Below are positions 1-11,409 of a stretch of 64,000 nt of DNA, piece by piece; within the stretch, counting starts at the first letter, position 1, and every line of letters starts with the position of its first letter. Source of the stretch: Elephas maximus indicus (taxonomy: Eukaryota; Chordata; Mammalia; Proboscidea; Elephantidae); NCBI RefSeq assembly GCF_024166365.1, contig NC_064820.1, positions 147,270,001 through 147,334,000 of the forward strand. Reading direction: 5' to 3'. A program made the translations under genes and the position numbers. The notes below the pieces were generated by a model that worked only from the letters and a program-made list of their open reading frames with translations, made no database searches and was not told the DNA's origin.

Positions 1-525
1 CTAAGGGTAAATTTTAAGAGCATTTGCAAAGAATGGTTTGCTAATTTTGGCAGTATTGTGAAGATTTTGCATAAGTCATTTACTATAAGTCGTTGAACGT
101 TGGGTTCGGCCATGGGAGGAGGGGAGCTCAGTGATGGTAGTGTACAAAGATTCTAATTCAGAGGAGACTCATAGGAACTGCAAAGCCTATGAATGATTTT
201 GGAAATATTACATTATATCTGATATCAAGTGTTAGCTAATTATCAAGGAGACATGAATGATCTAGTAGAATTTTTAATAGAGAACTGAATGTTCTTCAGT
301 TTAGCCATCAAGGGTACATGAGGTACATTAAACTATCTGTTATAAATATATGCTGCTAAATTGCACATATGGGTAGGACTTTGCATTAGAGTGATGCATT
401 GTCAATGGGAATTTTTAAAAAAAATAATAGAGTTAGTGGCTTTCCAGAGAGTAATATGCTTTGGGGTCCCTGGTCCTATCTCTGTCATCACCTGAGATTT
501 GACTGTAGATATTCCTTAACTGCAG
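1..525 (+). other. DDX46 intron, no recognised element
   Basis: AT-rich intronic sequence leading to the acceptor at 525. I see no repeat family, RNA gene or second exon in it. Confidence 0.6.
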
Positions 526-744
526 GATGTGATGCAACAGGCCACCAATGCCATTCTCAGAGGTGGCACCATTCTGGCTCCCACTGTGTCTGCAAAAACC
601 ATTGCAGAGCAGCTCGCTGAAAAGATCAATGCCAAGCTCAATTATGTGCCTTTAGAGAAACAAGAAGAGGAGAGACAGGATGGTGGACAGAATGAATCTT
701 TTAAGAGATATGAGGAAGAATTAGAGATCAATGACTTCCCACAG
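526..744 (+). CDS. DDX46: DDX46 coding exon (fourth from last)
   Basis: This 73-codon exon is preceded by a pyrimidine-containing acceptor ending in tgcag (521-525). It reads in phase 0 and ends in DFPQ. It encodes the end of the helicase-core/C-terminal linker region (APTVSAKTIAEQLAEKINAKLNY as a landmark) and an acidic, Glu-rich stretch (EEERQ, EEELEIND). The donor at 745 is cag|gcaagt, a GC donor rather than GT. A reading frame runs on past the exon into the intron to 819, but the next exon resumes exactly at TARWKV, so the exon end is secure. Confidence 0.93.
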
Positions 745-3700
745 GCAAGTAACAAGTTTAAATCTTTCTTTTCTTGGGATATAGAAAATCTGGCTTCTAT
801 AAGAGCAAAAATTTCTTAAAATCCATGAACATTTTAATAACTACTTTGTTTTCTATCTGAAGGGGGGGAGACAGCAGTAGAAATTCCATTTTTATGAGTA
901 TGTGCATTACATTGGAATGTATACATTATGTAATGCATGTACATACATTAGAATCTAAGTAAACTTAACGTTGACCATGATATGATTTAGCCAAGCTATT
1001 CTTTGTTATCAGACCAGGTTTTTTACCCTGCTGTGAAGTGATTTTTCTCCATCCTTTCTTTCATAGACTGCTAGGTGGAAAGTTACTTCTAAGGAAGCTC
1101 TTCAGAGAATCAGTGAATATTCTGAAGCTGCAATTACAATCAGAGGAACATACTTCCCTCCTGGCAAAGAACCCAAGGAAGGAGAGCGGAAAATTTACTT
1201 GGCAATTGAAAGTAGGTTCTCTTGGTTTTGTTTTGGTTTTGAGTTGGATAAAGGTTGATGTAGGTGTAGTAGAAGCAAAGAGAATGTGAAGTTATTTCTA
1301 GAAAGGACTGAAAATAAGGAACGCTTATAATAAAAAAATAGTTTGAGATTTTTATTTTGAAGAGGCTTAGTGTATATACACAGGCAAATGATCATTTTTG
1401 GTACTTTTTCGGTTTTGACAGTTGAGTGAAGCTTGAAAATCACTCTAAAAGTAAGTCTGCTTTGTGGAGACTGGCCCATTTATGCTTCTAGTAAGTGGAA
1501 GATTCTGGACAGAGTTTAGGTTAGAAAGTAAGTCAACTGTATTGTTAACCTTTTATAGTAGATGTTTTATCTAAGCAAATAATTGCCTCTGAAATTATGC
1601 CCATAAAAGTTCTTGCATGCTTACATATATAAAAAAGGAGGAGACAGTACAGTAACTCAAAAGATACAAGTATTGCATTATCTAAGAGCTATAAGTTTTC
1701 ATTTTTAGCCTAGCTTTATACGTTCATTTCTATGAATTCACTCCAGTGACAGTTTCTTATGTGTTATTCCACTGTATAGTAGAGCAGCTTGCCTCACTTC
1801 ATTTATATTTAATATGAATATCTTTGTAATAGACTTTTAAATTGTGGTGAAAAGATACATTTAACATATGCCACATCAATTTTGACATGGGCGGTTCAGT
1901 AACATTGATTACATTCTCCAAGTTGTGCGCCCATTCTCACTATACTTTTCCAAATCGGTCTGCCTCCACTAACATAAACTTAATGCCCCTAAGCAAAAAC
2001 TTCCCCCTGTCCTTTCCTCCCCTCCCCGCCAACCACTAATAATGTTCGGTTTCTATATATCTATGTATTTCATTTAAGTGTGATCATACAGTATTTGTCC
2101 ATTTGCAGCTGACTTACTTTGCTTAACATGATGTTTTCAAGGTTCATCTATGTTGTGGCATGCATCAGGACTTCATTTTCTCTTTATGACTGAGTAGTAT
2201 TCCATTGTGTATATATACTACTTTTGTTTATTCATTCATCAGTTGATGGACATTTTGGTTGTTTCTACCTTCTGTCTGTTGTGAAAAGTGCTACAATGAG
2301 GATTGCTGTACAAGTTTGTAGTAGACGCTTATAGACTAGTCAGATTCATTTCATCTGTTTAATCAACTGAATATTTGTTGTACTCTTGTTGACACTGTTG
2401 AGAGGTCTGCTGATGTATCATGGAAGCCTAGAGTCTGCATGTAAGTGCTGAAATGGCTTAGATGGTTGCAGAGGAGCTCTTCTCACACTTGGCATAATCT
2501 CAGATATCAGTGTAGCTTTGAGTCATACATGTTACTTCTAACAGGGAAGCCTTACCTGATCCCACTTTGCCATTCTCTAGCTCTTCACCTGCTCTGTTTT
2601 TCTTCATAATACTCATCACTACATGGAGTTATATTGTTTTTTTTCACTTTGTCTCCCACCCTAGATGAATGCAGTGACTGTCATCTGCTGTATTCCCAGT
2701 GCCTGGCACATGATAGATAAATTTTAATTAATTTAAATTTGAGTAACCATGTGGCTTGTGGCCACTAAAGCTTGCTGTCGAAAAGATCAGTGAAAGGTAT
2801 TTAGGTATTGAAAATGTATTGTAAGTAAGATTTGTCATTAGTTAATTTTTTTCTTGTGATATTTTGACATTCCTTTGATTATGTGAAGACTTTAATTTTA
2901 GGTGGACAGTTATTTAATAGTTGCTTACTAAGATAAATATTAACTAAAAATGATTTAAGTATATACTAGGAATTCTTACAAGGGTTTTATTCTTTCCTGA
3001 CCAAAACAGAGAATTTTATAAATAGCACGGAAAGTAAAATTTTTAGTGGCACTGTTGACTATTTAGACACTTTGCTTTTAATTGGTGACTTTAAATTGCT
3101 TTTGTATGGCTTCCTAGAATAAAGATTACAAGAAAAGAAATACAAGTGTGGTGCATCCCAACAGCTCTTACTTTTTGATGGACCCTTAAAACTGGCTCTA
3201 AAATCTGTAAGCAGTTTCATGCCACTTATGACTTAATGCATGAAATAATATCTAGTCTAGGTGTTAATTACTATTGGACTTTTATTAAAGTAATATTATC
3301 ATAAAATACATGATTTTAACCATTTAAATAAAGAGTATCATTCAGTGGTTTTTTTAGTACATTCACAATGTTGTGTAACTGTCAACATGATCTAATTCCA
3401 GAACATTTTCATCACCCAAAAAGGAACTCTGTGCCCATTAACTAGTCACTCCCATTGGTCCCCTGCTCCGTATCAAAGTTTGATTGACATATAACTTTGT
3501 CAGAATACATCTACTGTAAGTGAAAGTGAAGTACAATATCCATTGTATACAGTCCAGAGGTTTTGCTTACTTTTCCTTCCCCCCAGAATGGTTTTGGTAA
3601 CTTCCCTCCACTGTCAACCTGTTCTCAGGAAATCATGTCTAATTTCTTTGACTAATTTAAGCAAACTTTTATTTATTTTCAACGAAAAGGCCATATCAAA

Positions 3701-6700
3701 AATAAATCTTAGTGGTAGTCTAGGGACATAATGTTGGGGAATAAGAGCTGGGGCTTGGTAATTAAAATGACCTAAAGCTTTGAGAACTTTCAAAGATGAT
3801 TACATTTTTCATTGGATCTTTTAGTTTTCAAAATTCCAGCTGAATGCAGTGGGATGCAGACCTCAAATTCTCATAAAAAGACCAGACTTAATGGTCTGAC
3901 GGAGACTAGAAGGACCCCAGAGGTCAGGGCCCCCAGACCTTCTGTTAGCCCACGATAGGAACCATTCTCAAAGCCAACTCTTCAGAAAGGGATTGGACTG
4001 GACTATGGGATAGAAAATGATACTGGTGAAGAGTGAGCCTCTTGGATCAAGTAGACACATGAGAGTATGTAGGCAGTTCCTGTCTGGAGGGGAGATGAGA
4101 GGGCAGAGGGGGTCAGAACCTGGCCGAATGGACAGGAAAATAGAGAGTAGAGGAAAGGAGTGTGCTGTCTCATTAGAGGGAGAACAACTAGGAGTATATA
4201 GCAAGGCGTATATAAGTTTTTGTATGAGAGACTGACTTGGTTTGTAAACTTTCACTTAAAGCACAATAAAAATTAAAAAAAAAAAAAAAAACAACCAACT
4301 GAACTCACCCAACTGCTGACAGGATAAAGATAAATGCTAGCATGGAAGGAGCTTAATGACATCTGTTACTAGTTCTGTAATTGGAAGGACCCCACTGCCT
4401 GACTCCTTTGAAGGGCTCTGTGGCTCAGCAGCTCCAGGCCTCCACCAGTCAGAGAGAAGGGGAACAGGAAGGACTTACTTGCCTAGGCAGCCTGTATAAT
4501 ATGACCCTCTCTTTTTACTAGGGAAGAATCCTTTAAAGCAGCCAGAAGTTGCTTAAGGACCAATGAAAGGAAGTGCCCCCTTTTCGTGGCTTATAAACAT
4601 ATGTAACCTATTACATAAAGAAGTAAAATTTTAAACTGGTCCGAATGGTCTGGCTCTAACTAAAGTCAGACAACTAACCTTCCATTTAGATCTAGGTGAG
4701 AGTGTCATTTCCCTTCCTTTTAATGGAGTACAAGGACATTAACAACAAACTTTGCACCAACCTCATGCCAAGCAATGTATTTCCCCCCGCAATTTGATTT
4801 TGGTTATAATTTATTTTGCTTGGGTCTTGATTATACCCTTGCCCTCATCTTCATCCACCTCTTCCCTTCCAGCACTTGCCTTCTCTGGCATAGCTTTGAG
4901 TTTTGTTGCTGGTGGTTGGTAGAGGGGTGTAAGACTTAAATTAGATGTGTTGCTTTGACTTCACAGCCATATTCAAAGCCCTTTCCTTCCTGTTTTTGAA
5001 CTGTTTCTACCTCTGTCTCTTTCAAAGAGGTTATTCATTTCTAATAAGAGAAGAAAAATTTCTTACTTCTTGCAAATAATTTTTCTCATTTACTTTTCTT
5101 ATATAGAATGATAAAAATGTAGCTCTCTAAATTGCAACTTCAGTACTTTTATTCTTTGACGTTTCACTCCCAGTCCTTAATCTCTAATCTACCCCTTTGA
5201 TCTGACTCTTTTCCATTTATCAATGTGTACTGTGCTACCTACCTGAATTAATCTACAACCTGGCTTGTCCCCTGCCTTTAGATCCCATTCCACCTCCCTT
5301 GGTGGCTCTAATCTGTGACTCTTGTGAACTTCTAGTCAATATCTTCAGTGACCTCATTGACATTTCCAGCTGGGTGTCCAGTGAGCACTTCAACTACAGC
5401 AATCTCAAAACTGAATTTTTCCCACCATATCTGTTGATAACACCTGTTCTTTCTCCTTGATTCAGTATCTTCTTTGTTACTTTATTTGCCAGTCAACTCT
5501 TAGCAGCTTATATTTATTCATTTTCCTCACTGTTCACTTCTAGTCAGAAAAACATGTCCATTCTGTGCTGAATGTGCTTTTTTTCTTTTTATATTTTTAT
5601 TGTGCTTTAAGTGAAAGTTTACAAATCAAGTCAGTCTCTCATACAAAACCTTATATACACCTTGCTATATACTCCTAGTTGCTCTCCCCCTAATGAGACA
5701 GCACATTCCTTCTCTCCACCCTGTGTTTCCATGTCCATCCAGCTGGCTTCTGTTGCCCTCGGCCTTCACATCTCCCCTTCAGACAGGAGCTGCACCCATA
5801 GTCTCATGTGAGTATTTGATCCAAGGAGCCTACTCCTCACCAGTATCATTTTCTGTCTTATAGTCCAGTCCAGTCCCTGTCTGAAGAGTTGGCTTCGGGA
5901 ATGATTCCTGTATTGGGCTAACAGAAGGTCTGGGGGCCGTGACCTCTGGGGTCCTTCTAGTCTCCATCAGACCATTAAGTCTGGTCTTTTTATGAGAATT
6001 TGAGGTCTGCATCCCACTGTTCTCCTGCTCCGTCAGGGCTTCTCTGTTGTGTTCCCTGTCGGGGCAGTCATCGGTTGTAGCCGGGCACCATCTAGTTCTT
6101 TTGGTCTCAGGCTGATGTAGTCTCTGGTTTATGTGGTCCTTTCTGTCTCTTGGGCTCATAATTACCGTGTGTTTGGTGTTCTTCATTCTGCTTTGTCCCA
6201 GGTGGGTTGAAACCAATTGATGCCTCTTAGATGGCCACTTGCTAGTGTTTAAGACCCCAGACACCACTCTCCAAAACAGAATGGAGAATGTTTTAATAGT
6301 TCTTATTATGCCAGTTGACCTAGATGTCCCCTGAAACGATGGTCCTTGAATGTGCTTTTAAAGTAGTATTATAAAATGGTATGGCGTCAGACCTCATCTA
6401 ACTTCAGGGAGAGGAGAAAGAATCAGCATTAGCCCACAGCTGATTCCTCTGAGGTGAAGGTCAGACATACTTCCACCAGTTCCAACACCAGCTGTCTCTC
6501 CCACAGCACTCTCTACTTCTCTGCTGGGTTCAATTCACTGCAGTGGCCACAAGAATGCATAAACCATACTCAGGGCTTATTAGGGAAGTAATAGGATTGG
6601 GATCAACTTGGAAGTAAGAGGACAAGTCAGGATAGTTCTTCAATCAGAGCAGCATCTTCTTGGCCATGCCTGCTGGCAGCCTCTGCTGCTGGGATCTTAC

Positions 6701-9700
6701 TCTCGGCCCCAGCCTCTGCCCAGACAAGTGTTACAAAGCTCTTTAACTCTGTCAGTAAGTGCCCAGAGACATCCCACTGTGCCAGGAAGCTTCCTCTCTG
6801 AAGGTGCTCACCTCTCTTACTCCATGGGTTGTGGGTTGTGGGTCAGCAGGCCTAGCTCTACCAAGTGTCCAGAGGTACTCCACTCTGCCAGCAAGCTTCC
6901 TGCCTATAGGGACTCAGCTCTCACCCCGTGGGTCAGCAAGCCCACTGTAGCCACCTTGCTTCATGGATCAGGAAGTCCACTGCACCATCTCATACCAACC
7001 AGTCTCTTGGTTTCTCCCATCTCATGCTGCTGTCGCCTAGAGTATTACAGCTCTGTTTCCTGGGCCTAGGAGGTTCTTAAAGCAGGGACCCCGGGTCCAA
7101 AGGATGTGCTCAGCTCCTGGCTCTTTTTCTTGATGGTAGTGAGATTCCTCTTCTAACCTTTGAGATTGGCTTCATTTAAGCCTAGTGGGATGGTAAAACT
7201 GAGCAATTCCCTACAAGGGTTCCATGCACCTTATTTGCATTAGCAGATTGTCCAGTTCCCTTGCTGGGTCACAGGCACCTTATTTGCATAGTTTCACACA
7301 GTCATTTTGTGGTAGTTACAAGTCATGGCTAGAAGGGCCATATAATAGCAATTCATTGCACTGTAAGCATGAACACAGTACTGCAAAAACACTGCGGAAA
7401 AGACTCAAGTATGCCTGGAGAAATGAGGGAAAGCTTGGAAGAAGTGATTTTTTTTTTTTTTTTAAGTTATTCTGGTAGACTACTTCTTATTCATCCTTTT
7501 GTAATATCTTTACAAGTTTGTTTTTCTAGTAGTCTACAAGGTTGTAAAGAGCATGCATGAGTTCTTTGCATAATGACATTTCTCACAATATATCATACCT
7601 GGTGGGTCTGTAATGTTTCTTGAATTAATAACTGTATGCATGATATCTTCAACCACACTACACTTACCTTACTCTTTGGTTATTATACATGCCTTTCTTT
7701 ATTCCTTACCATCATACATGCGGTTCCCTTTGCAAAATACTCTCCATGTCATCTCTCTTCCTTCAGCATGGCTAGTCCTCCAGTCATCTTTTTTTTTTAA
7801 ATAATATTTTATTGTGTTTAAGGTGAAAGTTTACACAGCAAATTAGGCTCCTATTTAACAATTTCTACACATATTACTCAGTGATGTTGGTTACATTTTT
7901 CATAATGTGTCATCATTGTCATTGGTTCCATTCTGGTTGTACCGTTCCCAGTTCTCCAGTTTCCCTGCCCCCTTAACCTGCTCATCTTTGCTTTAGAGTA
8001 ATCTCTGACCGTTTGGTCTCATATAGATGATTTCTAAAGGAACTCATCAGTCACAGGTGATATTCTTTATTTTATGAGCCAATCTGTTATTTAGCTGAAA
8101 AGTGACCACAAGGGATCATTTCAGTTTAAGCTTTAAAGTGTATCTCAGGGCAGTAGTCTTGGCGAGTCGTCTAGTCTCAACTGGTCTGATAATTCAAGGC
8201 TTTTTAAGAATTTGAGCTCTGTTGCACATTTTTCATCTGTTCTATCAGGATCCATCTGTTGTGGCCCTAAGTAGAACTGTCGGTAGCAGTAGCCAGGCAC
8301 CACCTGGTTTTTCTGGTCTCAGGGTAGATGAGGCTGTAGACTACTTTCTTCTCTGAAGTCTCTGGTTTCCTTTTTTCTCGTGTTCCATTCAAGTAGAGAT
8401 CAATAGTTATATATTAAAAGCTTGTAAGCTTTTAAGACCCTAGACACCACTCACCAAACTAGGATGTAGAACATACACTTTATGAACTGTATTATGCCAA
8501 TTAATGGAGTTGTCCCATGAGACTATGGTCCTAAGTCTTCAAACACAGAAAACCAGTCTCACAAGGTATTTGGTTATATCTAAGAAGTATCTGTAACTGT
8601 GTCACCATGTAGTTTACTATATATATGAATATACCTGCATGCACACACATATACCTACATATTCATACCCACACACATACATACCTATATACATATTTGT
8701 GTAACTGCACACATTTTTTGGTGGTTGTTGGTGTCCTTTTTTTGTGTGTGTGCTAATATTTTATTGTGTTTTATGTGAAAGTTTAAACACAGCAAATTAG
8801 GTTCCCATTTAACAATTTTTATACAAATTGTTCTGTGCCATTGGTTGCCATTTTCACAGTGTGTCAGTATTCTCATTATTTCCATTGTTTGTTCTGTTTC
8901 TGTTGATCTAGCTTCCCTTCCCCTCCTTGTCTTCTCATCTTTGCTTTTGGGTGAATGTGGACTGTTTGGTCTCATACAGTTGATCAAGGGAGCACATTAC
9001 TCATGGGTGATATTGTTTATTTTATAAGCCAGCCTATTTGGATGAAAGGTGACCTCCAGACATAGCTTCACTTTCAAGTTCAAAGGGTACCTTAGGGCAG
9101 TAGTCTCAGGGGTCCCTCTAGTCTGTATCAGTTTGGTAGGTCTGGCCTCTTTTAGGAATTTGAGTTTTGTTCTCTGTTTTTCTTCCATTCTGTCTGGGGC
9201 CTTGCATTATGTCCCAGGACAGAACGGTTGGTAGTGGTAGCCAGGCACCATCTAGTTCTTCTGGTCTCAGGTTAGAACAGGCTGTGGTTCATGTGGGGTG
9301 TTTGTCCTGTGGATTAGTTTGTTGTTTGAGCCTTTGATTTCCTTCGTTCTGTCTTGCCTCCATACAAGTAGAGATCCAATAGTTGTATCTTAGATGGCGG
9401 CTCACAAGCTTTTAAGACCCCAGACACTACTCACCAAACTAGGATGTAGTCCGTTCATCTTTAAGACTCTCATGACACCTTTCTGAAACAATTGCAGACT
9501 TCAGAAAACATAGTGTCCAATAAATAGTTATTAGTAAATCAACCAAGGAAGCTTAACCTTTTCTTATTCTCATCTGGACAAATTGCTAATCATCTTCTTC
9601 ACTCTTTTTATCAACATACCAGGAATCATTACAGTACATGTAATGTGACCTCAGTGGTTATATTTGAAACTTTAGAAATAATAAGCAGAACAATCAGCCA

Positions 9701-11409
9701 TTATGTAATGTGGATGATGTTCCACCAGCTGGTGAAAGGCTATTTGGCAGGGAGTACATTGTTCCCTGAAGCTACCTACAGTCTTTATTCCTGGGCTCCC
9801 ATTATATGGATAAACGTCCTGTGTGGTTCTATGATAATTTGTTTTCTGCTTACCCACCAGGCGCCAATGAACTGGCTGTGCAGAAAGCAAAGGCAGAAAT
9901 CACCAGACTCATAAAAGAAGAACTGATCCGGCTGGTGAGTGAAAACCTCAAAGATTTGTTTAAATAAATATTTTATTGGAGTATCACATAGTACAGAAAA
10001 GTACACCAATATAAACAGACAGCTTGATGAATTTTCACAAAGTGAGCACATCGATGTAATCACTACCCAGATCAAGAAATCTAGAAAATTACCAGTACTC
10101 TATAAGCCCCGCCTCATGCCCTTCCTGGTCACTTTTCATCTCCCCCAAATGTGACCATATTTTGTAGATTAACGTAGATTAGTTTTGCCTGTTTTTGAAC
10201 TTCATGGAAGTTCATGCTGTGTATTTTTCTGTATCTAGTTTCATTCACTGGAGATTAGTTGGAGGAGATTTATCCATGCAGTTACATGTAGCAGTAATTC
10301 ATTCATTTTCATGGCTCTGTAGTATTTAATGGAAACCCTGGTGGCATAGTGGTTAAGAGCTATGGCTGCTAACCAAAAGGTTGGTAGTTTGAATCCATCA
10401 GGTGCTCCTTGGAAACTCTGTGGGGCAGTTCTACTCTGTCCTATAGGGTCACTATGAGTTGGAATCGACTTGATGGCAGTGGTGGTGTTTTTTTTTTTAT
10501 AGTATTTAACTGGTGTAAATAATATCACAATTATCTTTTAGACTGGGGTTATTCTAATTTTTGGTTTTTATTAGGTAACACTGCTATGAACGTTCTTTTG
10601 TGTCTCTTTGGTATATATTAGTATGCTTTTCTCTTTGGTGTATACCTTGGGAAAGAATTGCTTGTGATAGGGTATGTGTAGCTTGGCTTTACATAGGTAT
10701 TGCTAAACAGTTGTACGGAGTGGTTATTACCAGTTTACACTACCACCAACAGCGTGTGAAAATTCCAATTGCTTTACTTCTTTGCCAACACATGACGTTA
10801 TGAATCTCTTTAAGCTTAGGCAAGGACTTAACTTGATTGTGGAAGAAAAGGCCTGTTATAGACCACTTTCCAAAGGAGACAGACATTGTTTTTAGTGGCA
10901 TTTGTTGCTCGTAAACTCTCCCTGTGATGTGTACCTTGGGATGAGGGCTCCTTTGAAAAGTGTTGACCTTCCCCTTTCTCTAAGAATGTTTTTGAGGGTT
11001 TCCCTTTACAAATCATTCTTTTGGAGAAATAAAAATTTAAAGAGGATACACAAAATGAGAGGGAAGAAGAAAAACAGCTTTTAAACGAAGTGCTTAAGAC
11101 TATTTCAGCAAGAAAGTCATAGGAAAAGAACTTGTGCATTTGTGTAAGCCACCACTGTTAAATTAAGTCAGTTCAAAGCTCAGCTATCAAGGAGCAGTTG
11201 TGTGAACAAAGAGAAACAGCTCCTTTTTTCTCAGTACAATAATGTTAACATTTTTATTTTAAATATCTGATAGTTTTATATATTTGTAAAGGAAATGATC
11301 TTAGCAAGTGTTTCTTATTTTGCTCTTTTGGACCATGTAACTAATTTTTTTTCTGTTGCAGCAAAATTCATACCAACCAACAAATAAAGGAAGATACAAA
11401 GTCTTATAA
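526..11409 (+). CDS. DDX46: DDX46 (PRP5-type DEAD-box RNA helicase), C-terminal four coding exons
   Basis: The coding segments are 526-744, 1067-1211, 9861-9934 and 11362-11409; the gene enters from the left edge. Joined, they give about 161 residues that I recognise as the C-terminus of DDX46, beginning DVMQQATNAIL and ending KGRYKVL-stop. DDX46 is a nuclear ATP-dependent helicase that acts with the U2 snRNP during branch-site selection and prespliceosome assembly; the human protein is about 1031 residues, so the helicase core lies outside this window. The part seen here is the C-terminal KH-like region plus a basic tail. Exon phases agree: the 145-nt exon ends on one codon base and the 74-nt exon supplies the other two (Ser). 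All acceptors are AG, and donors are GC, GT and GT. No frameshift or internal stop is present. Neighbour order (DDX46 then C5orf24, same strand) matches human 5q31.1. Confidence 0.96.
1067..1211 (+). CDS. DDX46: DDX46 coding exon (third from last)
   Basis: This exon encodes 48 full codons, TARWKVTSKE to RKIYLAIE, plus one base of a split Ser codon. The acceptor is ttctttcatag (to 1066) and the donor aaa|gtaggt (1212). The product contains the GTYFPPGKEP turn typical of the KH-like C-terminal domain of PRP5/DDX46 proteins, where a GxxG-like loop would face RNA. The following intron is 8.6 kb and full of retroelements. Confidence 0.95.
1800..2335 (-). repeat. L1M-type 3' end, antisense
   Basis: Antisense copy of an ancient mammalian L1 3' end. 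Landmarks are the phrases 'cttaacatgatgttttcaagg', 'gtagtattccattgtgtata' and 'tcatcagttgatggacattt', which reverse-complement to the end of L1 ORF2. It is heavily diverged, so it predates the afrotherian-specific elements. It lies in the 8.6 kb DDX46 intron. Confidence 0.7.
2535..2725 (+). repeat. L2 3'-end fragment
   Basis: The pattern 'gggaagccttacctgatccc', then 'ttgtctcccaccctagatgaatgcag', then 'cagtgcctggcacatgatag' is the 3' region of LINE-2. It is diverged and lacks the terminal GAATGA-type tail. Confidence 0.55.
2726..3843. other. DDX46 intron with a weak L1M fragment (3285-3530, antisense)
   Basis: Most of this stretch is AT-rich with no recognised family. Bases 3285-3530 resemble an L1M 3'UTR in antisense ('ttcagtgg', 'cacaatgttgtgtaactgtc', 'cattttcatcaccc'). 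Confidence 0.45.
3844..4294 (+). repeat. Paenungulate L1 3'UTR fragment, sense, with A-tail
   Basis: A 5'-truncated L1 consisting only of 3'UTR. It carries the recurring 'aaaaagaccagacttaatgg' segment, a polypurine G-rich tract at 4086-4112, the end 'ttcacttaaagcacaataaa' and an A-tail to about 4291. A candidate 8-bp target duplication is ccagctga (3836-3843) / ccaactga (4295-4302), with one mismatch. Being in the sense orientation, it places an AATAAA inside the DDX46 intron. Confidence 0.88.
4303..5569. other. DDX46 intron, unclassified
   Basis: About 1.27 kb without a recognised repeat. Pyrimidine-rich patches near 5130-5560 may be an old interspersed element, but I cannot name a family. 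No exon-like open frame with splice sites was seen. Confidence 0.4.
5582..6347 (-). repeat. Paenungulate L1 3'UTR insertion with 12-bp target duplication
   Basis: An antisense L1 3' end beginning with a T-tract ('ttattgtgctttaagtgaaag'). It is flanked by an exact duplication gaatgtgctttt at 5570-5581 and 6348-6359, so both ends are defined. It is 5' truncated and entirely 3'UTR. The T-tract next to the left duplication fits target-primed reverse transcription on the minus strand. Confidence 0.92.
6375..7360 (-). mobile_element. Solo LTR, family B (lineage-specific endogenous retrovirus)
   Basis: About 1 kb that matches, in the same orientation, 29814-30737 and, in inverse orientation, 25698-26480. 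Shared blocks include the AATAAA region (seen here as 'gggcttattagggaagtaat'), the 'gggtccaaaggat' block and the end 'aattcattgca'. A poly(A) signal followed by a U5-like tail is typical of an LTR. No internal retroviral genes flank it, so it is a solo LTR. The left boundary is approximate. Confidence 0.72.
7361..7782. other. DDX46 intron between LTR and L1 remnants
   Basis: Intronic sequence with a T-run at 7448-7463 and no recognised family. Confidence 0.4.
7783..8545 (-). repeat. Older L1 subfamily 3'UTR, antisense
   Basis: It begins with 'attttattgtgtttaaggtg' after a T-run and follows the L1 3'UTR layout, including 'cttttaagaccctagacacc'. Compared with the 5582-6347 copy it is a diverged, older relative. 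It is followed by TA/CA-rich simple sequence (8600-8720). Confidence 0.75.
8745..9480 (-). repeat. Older L1 subfamily 3'UTR, antisense (second copy)
   Basis: Same family as the preceding element, starting 'aatattttattgtgttttat' and ending near 'accaaactaggatgtag'. The two lie head-to-tail in the same orientation within 1.7 kb, which could be two insertions or a local duplication. Confidence 0.75.
9861..9934 (+). CDS. DDX46: DDX46 coding exon (penultimate)
   Basis: This 74-nt exon completes a Ser codon and adds 24 residues, ANELAVQKAK to KEELIRL, an amphipathic helix ending the KH-like domain. The acceptor is cccaccag (to 9860) and the donor ctg|gtgagt (9935). A longer open frame that overlaps from 9645 is a chance extension into the intron in another frame. 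Confidence 0.95.
9965..10800 (-). repeat. L1M fragment, antisense, split by an AfroSINE
   Basis: The ancient L1 3' portion reads antisense from 'attttattggagtatcacat' through 'tatataccttggg'-type sequence and 'ccagtttacactaccaccaa'. It is interrupted at 10330-10499 by an AfroSINE with a clear target duplication. It fills most of the 1.4 kb last DDX46 intron. Confidence 0.72.
10330..10499 (+). repeat. AfroSINE (tRNA-derived head, RTE-type tail)
   Basis: Starts 'ggaaaccctggtggcatagt' and carries a B-box-like 'gtttgaatcc'. It ends in 'gagttggaatcgacttgatgg' and a T-rich tail. It is flanked by an exact 10-bp duplication tagtatttaa at 10320-10329 and 10500-10509. The tRNA-like A and B boxes are a Pol III promoter remnant, not a tRNA gene. 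Confidence 0.95.
10801..11361. other. End of last DDX46 intron, unclassified
   Basis: AT-rich sequence before the acceptor at 11361, with no recognised element. Confidence 0.5.
11362..11409 (+). CDS. DDX46: DDX46 terminal coding exon
   Basis: The exon encodes the last 15 residues, QNSYQPTNKGRYKVL, followed by TAA at 11407-11409. The acceptor is a strong polypyrimidine tract ending in gttgcag (to 11361). The exon continues without interruption into the 3'UTR. Confidence 0.95.
   Translation, partial: QNSYQPTNKGRYKVL

Noticed and set aside
5830..6267. 145-codon minus-strand frame
   Set aside because: It lies entirely within an L1 3'UTR insertion (5582-6347) and reads in the sense direction of that element. 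It has no protein similarity.
9645..9914. 89-codon + strand frame overlapping the DDX46 penultimate exon
   Set aside because: It is in a different frame from the DDX46 exon and extends upstream into intron; the splice-defined exon explains the conserved part.
10330..10499. tRNA gene suggested by A-box and B-box sequences
   Set aside because: The boxes belong to an AfroSINE head. The cloverleaf is degenerate, and the copy has a SINE tail and target duplication.
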